Shown piece by piece: positions 31,204 through 38,127 of a DNA stretch of 64,000 nt. Location: NCBI GenBank assembly GCA_964445115.1, contig CAYUJU010000001.1, positions 1-64,000 on the forward strand, read 5' to 3'. The stretch comes from CAIJXJ01 sp964445115. Its GTDB lineage: Bacteria; Pseudomonadota; Gammaproteobacteria; Burkholderiales; Methylophilaceae. Numbering within the stretch: position 1 is the stretch's first letter; each line of letters opens with the position of its first letter. The notes under the pieces were generated by a model that was not told the DNA's origin, searched no databases, and worked only from the letters and a program-made list of their open reading frames with translations. Position numbers and translations under genes: made by a program.

Positions 31204-32652
31204 TTACAGCAGGGCTTGATAAACGTCCCGATAGGCTGCGGCGCTCTGGTCCCAGCCAAGGTCGCGCGCCATGCCGTTGCGCTGGATATTGCGCCAGGTC
31301 TCGGGGCTACGGTAACAATCCAGCGCCCGCCGAATGGTCTGGTGTAGTTGCCAGGTATCCGGTTGGTCGAACACGAATCCAGTCGCGGTACCGTTGCCCA
31401 GCGACAGTTCATTCGTGTCGCAAACCGAATCCGCCAGGCCGCCCGTGCGGCGTACCACCGGCGGTGTGCCGTAGCGCAGGCCGTACATCTGGTTGAGGCC
31501 GCAGGGCTCGAAGCGCGATGGCATGATGAACAGATCTGCGCCCGCCATGATGCGATGTGACAACGGTTCGTTGTAACCGATGGTCACGCTGACCTGCTGT
31601 GGCCGGGCGTTGGCAAGGTTGCGAAACCCCTGTTCCATGGAGGGGTCGCCCCCGCCCAGGATGGCAATCTGGCAACCTTCGTCGAGCAGCGTGCCGGCAC
31701 ACTCGAGGAACAGATCCAGCCCCTTCTGGTGCGTCAGCCGGCTGACGACGCCCAGCAGCGGGGCATCGGCGACTTCCGCCAGGCCGAGTTGCTGCTGCAG
31801 TGCACGTTTGACCTGGGCTTTCTGCTCCAGGTGATCGATATCGTAGGTGCAAGGCAGATGTGGGTCCGCTGCAGGATTCCATTCGTGTGTGTCGATCCCG
31901 TTAAGGATGCCGCGGACATCCTTGGACCGGCTTGCCAGCAGCCCCTGCATACCGAAGCCGAATTCCGGCGTCTGGATCTCATGGGCATAGGTTGGGCTCA
32001 CAGTGGTGATGCTGTCGGCGTAATACACACCGGCCTTGAGGAAGGAAAGCTGCCCGTAATATTCCAGCCCGTGGATGTGATAGGCCTCGTAAGGCAGCCC
32101 CAGTTTCTCGACCCACTCTTCGGCGCAGTTGCCTTGAAACGCCAGGTTGTGGATGCCAAGCACCGATTTTGCGCACGGTGCACCAGAAAAGCGCATGAAA
32201 GCCGGTGTCAGCCCGCCTTGCCAGTCATTGAAATGGACGATATCCGGTACCCAGTTGCTCAATGGGCTATAGGCACTGCCCAGGATGGCCGCGACGCGTG
32301 ACAGGATGCCGAAGCGCAAGGGGTTGTCCAGCCATTCATAGCCGTTGCTGTCCAGATAGGGGCCACCGGCACGTTCGTACAGGTAAGGGCAGGCGATGAC
32401 GATCACGGGCACGCCGGTATCCGGCATCTCGCCGGCCATCAGGGTAACGTCCCCCACCAGCGGCAGCCATTTCAGCTCCAGCAGCACACGCAGGTTGCGC
32501 AGTTTCTCGAATACCTGCGGATAGCCGGGGATCAGGATGCGGACGTCTTCCCCCAGATTGCGCAATGCGGCGGGGAGTGAGCCGCTGACATCCGCGAGGC
32601 CACCGGTCTTGATCAGGGGAAAGGCTTCGGACGTGACGAAAAGGATGCGCAA
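31204..32652 (-). CDS. glgA: Glycogen synthase (ADP-glucose type)
   Basis: Transfers glucose from ADP-glucose to the growing alpha-1,4-glucan. A GT5 protein of about 482 residues with the N-terminal FVTSEAFPLIKTGGLADVSG containing the KTGGL substrate motif, HFNDWQGGL, and the C-terminal SRFEPCGLNQMYGLRYG. I prefer a TTG at 32652 (LRILFVTSE, with AAGAGAAAG about 10 nt upstream): the alternative ATG at 32679 sits only 7 bp from a TATAAT. No other glg genes are adjacent. Divergent from zwf. Confidence 0.94.
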   Translation of the reverse strand: MRILFVTSEAFPLIKTGGLADVSGSLPAALRNLGEDVRILIPGYPQVFEKLRNLRVLLELKWLPLVGDVTLMAGEMPDTGVPVIVIACPYLYERAGGPYLDSNGYEWLDNPLRFGILSRVAAILGSAYSPLSNWVPDIVHFNDWQGGLTPAFMRFSGAPCAKSVLGIHNLAFQGNCAEEWVEKLGLPYEAYHIHGLEYYGQLSFLKAGVYYADSITTVSPTYAHEIQTPEFGFGMQGLLASRSKDVRGILNGIDTHEWNPAADPHLPCTYDIDHLEQKAQVKRALQQQLGLAEVADAPLLGVVSRLTHQKGLDLFLECAGTLLDEGCQIAILGGGDPSMEQGFRNLANARPQQVSVTIGYNEPLSHRIMAGADLFIMPSRFEPCGLNQMYGLRYGTPPVVRRTGGLADSVCDTNELSLGNGTATGFVFDQPDTWQLHQTIRRALDCYRSPETWRNIQRNGMARDLGWDQSAAAYRDVYQALL

Positions 32653-32684
32653 TTGATTTTTTCTTTCTCTTAAAGGCACAGCGC

Positions 32685-32694
32685 AATTATAATT
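32685..32694. promoter_or_regulatory. Symmetric -10 element between glgA and zwf
   Basis: AATTATAATT is a perfect palindrome that contains TATAAT on both strands (32688-32693 plus, 32691-32686 minus). The minus-strand copy would give a short 5' UTR for a glgA start at 32652. -35 matches are weak on both sides. Confidence 0.4.
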
Positions 32695-32867
32695 GCCGCA
32701 ACTTAAGCGCCATTTGTTGGTAACAATCGATAATACTGTTGTGTATGGGGTGGCGCAACCCCGTCACGCCGTACCTCAGCTGGCTTCAGCGCCTCTGGTC
32801 GGCGCAGATTCGTCAGCCGGCCGACAGACGCCGGTGGCCACGCAGTCACTCAGGAGAATAGGACTAT

Positions 32868-34358
32868 ATGAGCATTCAGGAAACGATTCCGGGGCCGTGC
32901 CATTTCGTGATTTTCGGTGCCACGGGCAACCTGGCTACCATCAAGCTGCTGCCTTGCCTGTATAACCTGGAAGCGGCCGGTCGCATTCCTGGCGATATGA
33001 GCATTCTCGCGTTGGGCCGTCAGGACCATACCCAGGAATCCTGGCTGGAACACCTCAGCAAGGTGCTGAAGGACAAGTTCGGCGACAAGGTTGACCCGGC
33101 GATCGCGGCACGTTTTGCCCAGCGTTTTTCCTACATGTCCGGCGACCTGCGTGAGCCTGCTTTCTACCAGCGTCTCAAGGACAAACTGGGCGAGCCGCGC
33201 GAAGGCGAGGCTTGCGACAACATCGTGTTCTATCTTTCCATCATTCCGAAGGATTTCAACACGGTCATCAACTTCCTGGACGAATACGGCTTCTCCAAGC
33301 CGCGCGGCCTGCACCGCATCGTGGTCGAAAAACCGTTCGGCACCGATCTCGATTCCGCGCAGGAACTGAACCGTTCCCTGCACCAGCATTTCGACGAATC
33401 CCAGATTTATCGCATCGACCACTACCTCGGCAAGGAAACCGTGCAGAACCTGCTGGTCTACCGCTTTGCCAATACCCTGATCGAGCCGCTGTGGAACCGC
33501 AACTACATCAACCACGTGCAGATTACCGTGGCGGAAGACTTCGGTATCGGCACCCGTGCCGACTACTACGACAAGTCGGGTGGCGCGATGCGCGATATGC
33601 TGCAGAACCACCTGATGCAACTGTTGACCGTGGTCGCCATGGAGCCGCCCGCCAGCATGGAAGCCGACGCCGTACGTGACGAAAAGGTCAAGGTGCTGAA
33701 GTCCATGCGCATTATCCCCGAGGACAAGGTCGTCGATCACGTTGTCCGCGCACAGTACACCGAGGGCAAGGTCAAGGGAGAGGCCGTCAACGGCTATATG
33801 CAGGAGCAGGGCGTGGATCCCGAATCCGCGACCGAGACCTTCGTGGCCGCCAAGTTCTACATCGACAACTGGCGCTGGCGCGGTGTGCCGTTCTACCTGC
33901 GTACCGGCAAGCGCCTGGCCAAGACGGAATCCTCGATTTCCATCCGTTTCCGTCACCCGCCGCAGCACCTGTTCCACAACGAGGAACTCGATCATATCGA
34001 GCCGAACTGGATCCACCTGCTGCTGCAGCCGACCGAGCACATGAACATGGAAATGCACGTGCGTGCGCCGGGACTGGGCATGAACACCCGCACGGTGGCC
34101 CTGAACGCCTCCTACCGTCAATCGCATGACGAAAAGCCGTTGGAGGCTTACCAGGCGCTGCTGCTGGACGTGATTCGTGGCGACAAGACCCTGTTCATCC
34201 GCTTCGACGAAGTGGAATGGGCATGGCGTGTAGTCGACCCCATCATCAAGGCATGGGGCAAGACCAAGGAGGACGTGCAGAACTATCCGGCCGGCACCTG
34301 GGGTCCCAAAGCCGAGCACATTTTCGACTGCCACGATCAGGAGTGGCGTAACCGCTGA
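32868..34358 (+). CDS. zwf: Glucose-6-phosphate 1-dehydrogenase
   Basis: First enzyme of the oxidative pentose phosphate (and Entner-Doudoroff) route. The 496-residue protein has the cofactor site (VIFGATGNLATIKLLP), the catalytic/substrate motif YRIDHYLGKETVQN and the conserved RTGKRL. GAG-rich sequence lies before the ATG. It is the first gene of a coupled run: its stop overlaps the crcB start (TGATG). The divergent 215-bp space toward glgA holds the shared -10-like palindrome. Confidence 0.97.
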   Translation: MSIQETIPGPCHFVIFGATGNLATIKLLPCLYNLEAAGRIPGDMSILALGRQDHTQESWLEHLSKVLKDKFGDKVDPAIAARFAQRFSYMSGDLREPAFYQRLKDKLGEPREGEACDNIVFYLSIIPKDFNTVINFLDEYGFSKPRGLHRIVVEKPFGTDLDSAQELNRSLHQHFDESQIYRIDHYLGKETVQNLLVYRFANTLIEPLWNRNYINHVQITVAEDFGIGTRADYYDKSGGAMRDMLQNHLMQLLTVVAMEPPASMEADAVRDEKVKVLKSMRIIPEDKVVDHVVRAQYTEGKVKGEAVNGYMQEQGVDPESATETFVAAKFYIDNWRWRGVPFYLRTGKRLAKTESSISIRFRHPPQHLFHNEELDHIEPNWIHLLLQPTEHMNMEMHVRAPGLGMNTRTVALNASYRQSHDEKPLEAYQALLLDVIRGDKTLFIRFDEVEWAWRVVDPIIKAWGKTKEDVQNYPAGTWGPKAEHIFDCHDQEWRNR

Positions 34359-34741
34359 TGAACGCGGGCGGGTTCCTCGCCGTCGGCCTCGGTGCAGCCA
34401 TGGGAGCGTGGCTGCGCTGGTGGCTGGGCGTGTTGATGAACCCGCTGCTGCCTGTGCTCCCCTTGGGAACCTTGGCCGCCAACCTGCTGGGCGGTTACCT
34501 CATGGGCATTGCTCTGGGCTTGTTCACGGCCTTTTCCAGCCTGCCGGTCGAGGTCAGGCTGCTGGTGACTACCGGGTTTCTCGGCGGGCTCACCACCTTT
34601 TCCACCTTTTCTGCCGAAGCGGTGACCCTGATCGGTCGCCAGCAATATGCCTGGGCTGCCGGGCATCTGCTATTCCATCTCATCGGTTCCCTCGCGATGA
34701 CGGGGCTCGGCTTGCTGACGGTCAACCTGTGCAGGAGCTGA
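34358..34741 (+). CDS. crcB: Fluoride channel CrcB/Fluc
   Basis: A 127-residue four-helix membrane protein that exports fluoride as a dual-topology dimer. Family signatures include GAAMGAWLRWWLG, PLGTLAANLLGGYLMG and TTGFLGGLTTFSTFSAEAV with the conserved Asn and Phe pore residues. It is translationally coupled to zwf (TGATG overlap) and lies 1 bp before a DUF190 gene. I do not see a fluoride riboswitch motif before it or before zwf. Confidence 0.95.
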   Translation: MNAGGFLAVGLGAAMGAWLRWWLGVLMNPLLPVLPLGTLAANLLGGYLMGIALGLFTAFSSLPVEVRLLVTTGFLGGLTTFSTFSAEAVTLIGRQQYAWAAGHLLFHLIGSLAMTGLGLLTVNLCRS

Positions 34742-34742
34742 G

Positions 34743-35060
34743 ATGAACGGCATTTTTCTCAAACTGTTTGTACCGCAAACCGAAAAATTCGAGGGCAAGC
34801 TGTTGTACGAATGGCTGTTGCAGGAAGCGAAGGACGCGGGGATCGCAGGTGGTTCCGTATTTCGCGCCATGGCCGGCTTCGGGCGGCATGGCACTTTGCA
34901 CGAGGAGCATTTTTTCGAACTCGCAGGCAACGTGCCGCTGACCGTGGAATTCTTTGCCGATGAGGCCGCGATCGATACATTGCTTACGCGCCTGAACCGC
35001 AAAGGAGTTTCGTTGTTCTACATCCGGCAGGCGGCCACCGCTGGAGTGACCGCTTCCTGA
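34743..35060 (+). CDS. DUF190 family protein
   Basis: A 105-residue soluble PII-like alpha/beta protein with family features KLFVPQTEKFEGKLLYEWLLQ and AGGSVFRAMAGFGRHG. DUF190 genes are often next to crcB, and a role with fluoride export is suspected but not shown. It lies 1 bp after crcB and ends 4 bp from the convergent SPOR gene. Confidence 0.9.
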   Translation: MNGIFLKLFVPQTEKFEGKLLYEWLLQEAKDAGIAGGSVFRAMAGFGRHGTLHEEHFFELAGNVPLTVEFFADEAAIDTLLTRLNRKGVSLFYIRQAATAGVTAS

Positions 35061-35064
35061 ACGC

Positions 35065-35766
35065 CTACTTGGGCGCGATGACGGAAGAAATGCCCAGCGC
35101 TTTCAGTTTCGCTCTCGCCTGATCGGCTTCGGCCCGGGTCTTGAACGGGCCAATCTGCACGCGCGTTTCGGTGTGGGAGGGGATACCGTTTTCCGCCAGC
35201 TTGGCCTGCAGTTGCTTGGCGTTCTCCATATCGCTGAATACCCCAAGCTGCACTTCGTAGGCTTTGGGTGTCGCGGTTTTGGTGGCCGGCGCAGCGGGTG
35301 GCAGGTCCATCGGCTTGGCGCTGGCGACCGGTTTCTCCTGAGTGCTCACCGTGGGTTGGGTGGTGTTAATGGCCCCGCCGGTCGCTTCCGGAAGGACAGT
35401 GGGCTTCGCGGCTACCTTGAGTGCGGGGTCGATCGGTTTCGGCAATACCCCGGGGACCGGCGGTGGCGGCGGTTCTTCTGTGGCGATGCCGCCGGCGACG
35501 GCTTCGCTGGGGGTGGTCTCGACCGGTTCAGGTGAGGTTGCTACTGGCAGTTCAGCGGTAGCAGGTGGTTCAGTCTCTTGGCTCGAGATGCTTTCCTGCG
35601 CGACCGGCGCCGCTTCGGCAGCTGGCTCTTCCTGCGCGGGCTTGCGTTGGTTGAGAAAAGTCAGGATGCCGACGGCAGTCGCCAGCAGGGCGACGGCAAC
35701 GACGACCCGAATTTTGGCCCGGCGGCTGGCCTGGGCGGGATCTGCGATGACTGGAGGAGATGCCAT
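35065..35766 (-). CDS. SPOR-domain membrane protein (FtsN-like/DedD-like)
   Basis: A 233-residue protein with one membrane anchor (about 18-40, KIRVVVAVALLATAVGILTF), a long Pro/Ala/Glu-rich periplasmic linker and a C-terminal SPOR domain (AYEVQLGVFSDMENAKQLQAKL, RVQIGPFKTRAEADQARAKL). SPOR domains bind denuded septal peptidoglycan, so a role in cell division is likely. It is divergent from rpsF and convergent with the DUF190 gene. Confidence 0.88.
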   Translation of the reverse strand: MASPPVIADPAQASRRAKIRVVVAVALLATAVGILTFLNQRKPAQEEPAAEAAPVAQESISSQETEPPATAELPVATSPEPVETTPSEAVAGGIATEEPPPPPVPGVLPKPIDPALKVAAKPTVLPEATGGAINTTQPTVSTQEKPVASAKPMDLPPAAPATKTATPKAYEVQLGVFSDMENAKQLQAKLAENGIPSHTETRVQIGPFKTRAEADQARAKLKALGISSVIAPK

Positions 35767-35841
35767 GCCTGTACACCATCGTATTGTTGTTGCCGCATAT
35801 TAACACGCGTGTCGGGACACGCAATCGCTTGCCGAAAGTGA

Positions 35842-35870
35842 TTGATTTCAGTAAGCGTTTCGTCTATAAT
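35842..35870 (+). promoter_or_regulatory. Sigma-70 promoter of the rpsF operon
   Basis: TTGATT (35842-35847), 17-bp spacer, TATAAT (35865-35870). Transcription would start near 35877, giving a leader of about 63 nt before rpsF. Confidence 0.8.
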
Positions 35871-35889
35871 TGCGGGCCCTTCAAACCTT

Positions 35890-35917
35890 GCCTGACCGTT
35901 TTCGCATATCGGCAGGC
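35890..35917 (+). promoter_or_regulatory. Hairpin in the rpsF leader, possible S6:S18 autoregulatory site
   Basis: GCCTG-A-CCG (35890-35898) pairs with CGG-CAGGC (35910-35917) with a bulged A and an 11-nt loop. Leaders of rpsF operons are known to carry a hairpin bound by the S6:S18 complex with a CCG element. The position fits, but I could not test the covariation. Confidence 0.4.
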
Positions 35918-35939
35918 TGCTTAGCCGAAAGGAGACATT

Positions 35940-36317
35940 ATGCGACATTACGAAGTAGTCTTTATCGTCCATCCGGACCAGAGCGAGCAAGTGCCCGCGA
36001 TGATCGAGCGTTACCGCTCCCTGGTGACCACTTCCGGTGGTGCCGTTCACCGTCTGGAAGACTGGGGCCGTCGTCAACTGGCCTACCCGATCCAGAAAAT
36101 CCACAAGGCACACTACGTGCTGATGAACATCGAATGCGGTCAGGAAGCCCTGGCTGAACTCGAAAATGCGTTCAAGTTCAACGATGCTGTGCTGCGTCAT
36201 CTGACCGTTGCCATGAAGGAAGCCGTGTCCGCACCTTCCCCCATGATGAAGGAAGAGAAGTCCAAGTCTGTCCTGACCAAGGAAGACGCACCGGCCGCGG
36301 AAGCTGCCGCAGCCTAA
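35940..36317 (+). CDS. rpsF: Ribosomal protein bS6
   Basis: The 125-residue 30S protein begins MRHYEVVFIVHPDQSEQV and contains LEDWGRRQLAYPIQKIHKAHYVLM, the usual S6 core. It binds with S18 on the platform. The C-terminal tail is acidic and Ala-rich. AAAGGAGA lies 5-6 nt before the ATG. First gene of the rpsF-priB-rpsR-rplI operon. Confidence 0.98.
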   Translation: MRHYEVVFIVHPDQSEQVPAMIERYRSLVTTSGGAVHRLEDWGRRQLAYPIQKIHKAHYVLMNIECGQEALAELENAFKFNDAVLRHLTVAMKEAVSAPSPMMKEEKSKSVLTKEDAPAAEAAAA

Positions 36318-36623
36318 GTGAACAGCAACCGGCTGGTGCTGACAGGTGAGGTGACGGAAGTCGCCGAACTGCGATACACCCCGGCAGGTATCCCGTTAGT
36401 CAGCTTTACCCTGAAACATGCCTCGCAACAGACCGAGGCGGGCATGCAGCGTAAAGTCGAATGTGAAGTCCCCGCCGTTGCGATGGCGAAACTGGCTGAA
36501 CAAGCCAGGGGATTGCAGATCGGGAGCATTGCCAGCGTTGCAGGTTTTCTCGCCAAGCGAAGCCTCAACAGCCGACAGCTGATATTGCATATCAACGAAT
36601 TAGAGATTATTGAGAAAGGTTAG
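36318..36623 (+). CDS. priB: Primosomal replication protein PriB (N)
   Basis: Single-OB-fold ssDNA-binding protein of 101 residues that joins PriA in replication restart. It starts with GTG directly after the rpsF stop codon (TAAGTG), so translation is probably coupled. The sequence NRLVLTGEVTEVAELRYTPAGIPLVSFTLKH is typical of PriB. The position between rpsF and rpsR is the family's usual site in beta- and gammaproteobacteria. Confidence 0.95.
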   Translation: MNSNRLVLTGEVTEVAELRYTPAGIPLVSFTLKHASQQTEAGMQRKVECEVPAVAMAKLAEQARGLQIGSIASVAGFLAKRSLNSRQLILHINELEIIEKG

Positions 36624-36626
36624 ACC

Positions 36627-36854
36627 ATGGCACGCGATATGTTCCGCCGCCGCCGTTACTGCCGTTTTTCGGCAGAAGGCATCAAGGAAGTCGATTACAA
36701 GGATGTGGACCTGCTGAAGGACTTCATCCAGGAAAACGGCAAGATTATTCCCGCACGCATCACGGGCACCAAGGCTCGTTATCAGCGTCAACTGACCACG
36801 GCTATCAAGCGCGCCCGTTTCCTGGCCCTGATGCCTTACTGCGACAAGCACTAA
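36627..36854 (+). CDS. rpsR: Ribosomal protein bS18
   Basis: The 75-residue small-subunit protein contains the core IDYKD-like VDYKDVDLLKDFIQENGKI and GTKARYQRQLTTAIKRAR. The N-terminus is MARDMFRRRRYCRF with the conserved basic cluster. It lies 3 bp after priB and 12 bp before rplI. Confidence 0.98.
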   Translation: MARDMFRRRRYCRFSAEGIKEVDYKDVDLLKDFIQENGKIIPARITGTKARYQRQLTTAIKRARFLALMPYCDKH

Positions 36855-36866
36855 GGAGCACGTAAC

Positions 36867-37316
36867 ATGCAAGTGATTCTTCTGGAAAAAGTGACCAACC
36901 TGGGTGTTCTGGGTGACATCGTCAAGGTCAAGGATGGCTACGGCCGCAACTTCCTGATCCCGCAAGGCAAGGCCAAGCGCGCGACCGAAGCCAACAAGGC
37001 TGAGTTTTCCGCACGCCGTGCTGAACTGGAAAAGAAACAAGCCGAAATTCTGGCCGCAGCGCAAGCCCGTGGCGAGAAGCTGGCCGGTTACACCGTGCAA
37101 GTGACGCAGAAGGCTGGCGTTGACGGCCGTCTGTTCGGTTCCGTGACCAATCACGACATCGCTGAAGCGCTGACTGCGCAAGGCTTTGAAGTGAGCAAGT
37201 CCGAAATCCGCATGCCGAACGGCCCGCTGAAGACTGTCGGCGACCATCCGGTGAGCGTTGCACCGCACAGCGATGTGGTGGTGGATATCACCGTTTCCGT
37301 GCTGGGCGAAAACTAA
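36867..37316 (+). CDS. rplI: Ribosomal protein bL9
   Basis: The 149-residue large-subunit protein has the N-domain MQVILLEKVTNLGVLGDIV with VKDGYGRNFLIPQGKA, a long connecting helix and the C-domain ending in VSVLGEN. GGAG lies 8 nt before the ATG. It closes the operon, before a strong terminator; dnaB, which often follows rplI, is not here. Confidence 0.98.
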   Translation: MQVILLEKVTNLGVLGDIVKVKDGYGRNFLIPQGKAKRATEANKAEFSARRAELEKKQAEILAAAQARGEKLAGYTVQVTQKAGVDGRLFGSVTNHDIAEALTAQGFEVSKSEIRMPNGPLKTVGDHPVSVAPHSDVVVDITVSVLGEN

Positions 37317-37331
37317 GCTTCTGCCGGAACC

Positions 37332-37361
37332 AAAAAGGGCTGCGATTGCAGCCCTTTTTTA
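37332..37361. terminator. Terminator after rplI
   Basis: AAAAAGGGCTGC (37332-37343) pairs with GCAGCCCTTTTTT (37348-37360), loop GATT, with T-tract. The A-tract side also allows termination of the convergent EAL gene. Confidence 0.92.
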
Positions 37362-37404
37362 TTGCCTGTAAACCTGAATGCTCGGGGTGATCCGTTGTAT
37401 TGTT

Positions 37405-38127
37405 TCAAAATGGCTTGGTGTCCTGCAGCAGTCGTTCGAACTCTTCTGCGGGTAGCGGTTTGGCAAACAGGTAGCCTTGCGCGTAGTCGCAACCGATCTT
37501 GTGCAGCATGTCACGCTGTTCTGGAGTTTCCACCCCTTCGGCAATTACTTTTAGTCCCAGTTTATGCGCCATCACGACGATCGCCTCTGACAGGGCAAGG
37601 TTGCTGGGGTCGTTTTCCAGATTCATGACAAATGACTGGTCGATCTTGAGGTAATCGATATCGAATTTCTTCAGGTAGGAGAGCGACGAATATCCGGTAC
37701 CGAAGTCGTCAATCGCGACCTGGATGCCCGCGTCACGGAACATCAATAGTTTGGCGTTGATATTGCTGTCGGCATGGAGCAGCAAACCCTCGGTGATTTC
37801 GATCACGATGCTGTCGCCGCTGAGACCCATTGACTGGATGTGGTCAACCCACTGGTTGTGAACATCGCCTTCCGAGCGGAACTGGATGGGGGACTTGTTG
37901 ACGCTGATCTGGAAATCCGCGCGGTATTGTTCTCGCCAGCGCTTGACCTGATGTACCGATTTTTCGAATACCTGATTGCCGATTTCGTGGATCAAGCCGG
38001 TATCCTCGGCAATCGGGATGAAAGTGGCAGGGCTGATGAAGCCGTGTGTAGGGTGGTTCCAGCGCAACAGCGCTTCCGCCTTGTGGATCTCGCCGCTACT
38101 GATCTCGACGATGGGTTGAAAGTACAC
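37405..38127 (-). CDS. EAL domain, C-terminal part of a frameshifted GGDEF-EAL protein
   Basis: The 240 codons encode a c-di-GMP phosphodiesterase domain: YFQPIVEISSGEIHKAEALLRW (EAL as EALLRW), ISVNKSPIQF, IEITEGLL, IDDFGTGYSSLSYLKKFDIDYLKID and ETPEQRDML. All metal-binding carboxylates I can check are present. It lacks a proper start of its own; the apparent GTG at 38127 is inside the YFQP motif. It belongs to the protein read from 40406, joined if one base is added to a C4 run at 38127-38130. Confidence 0.85.
   Translation of the reverse strand: MYFQPIVEISSGEIHKAEALLRWNHPTHGFISPATFIPIAEDTGLIHEIGNQVFEKSVHQVKRWREQYRADFQISVNKSPIQFRSEGDVHNQWVDHIQSMGLSGDSIVIEITEGLLLHADSNINAKLLMFRDAGIQVAIDDFGTGYSSLSYLKKFDIDYLKIDQSFVMNLENDPSNLALSEAIVVMAHKLGLKVIAEGVETPEQRDMLHKIGCDYAQGYLFAKPLPAEEFERLLQDTKPF

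Noticed and set aside
32850..34334. A 494-codon open frame antisense to zwf
   Set aside because: Same cause as above; no recognisable domain and it covers a full, motif-complete zwf.
32700..34357. Fluoride riboswitch before zwf-crcB
   Set aside because: I looked for the conserved GGNGAUGG...CUGAU-type elements in the zwf leader and before crcB and did not see them. A covariance search would be decisive.
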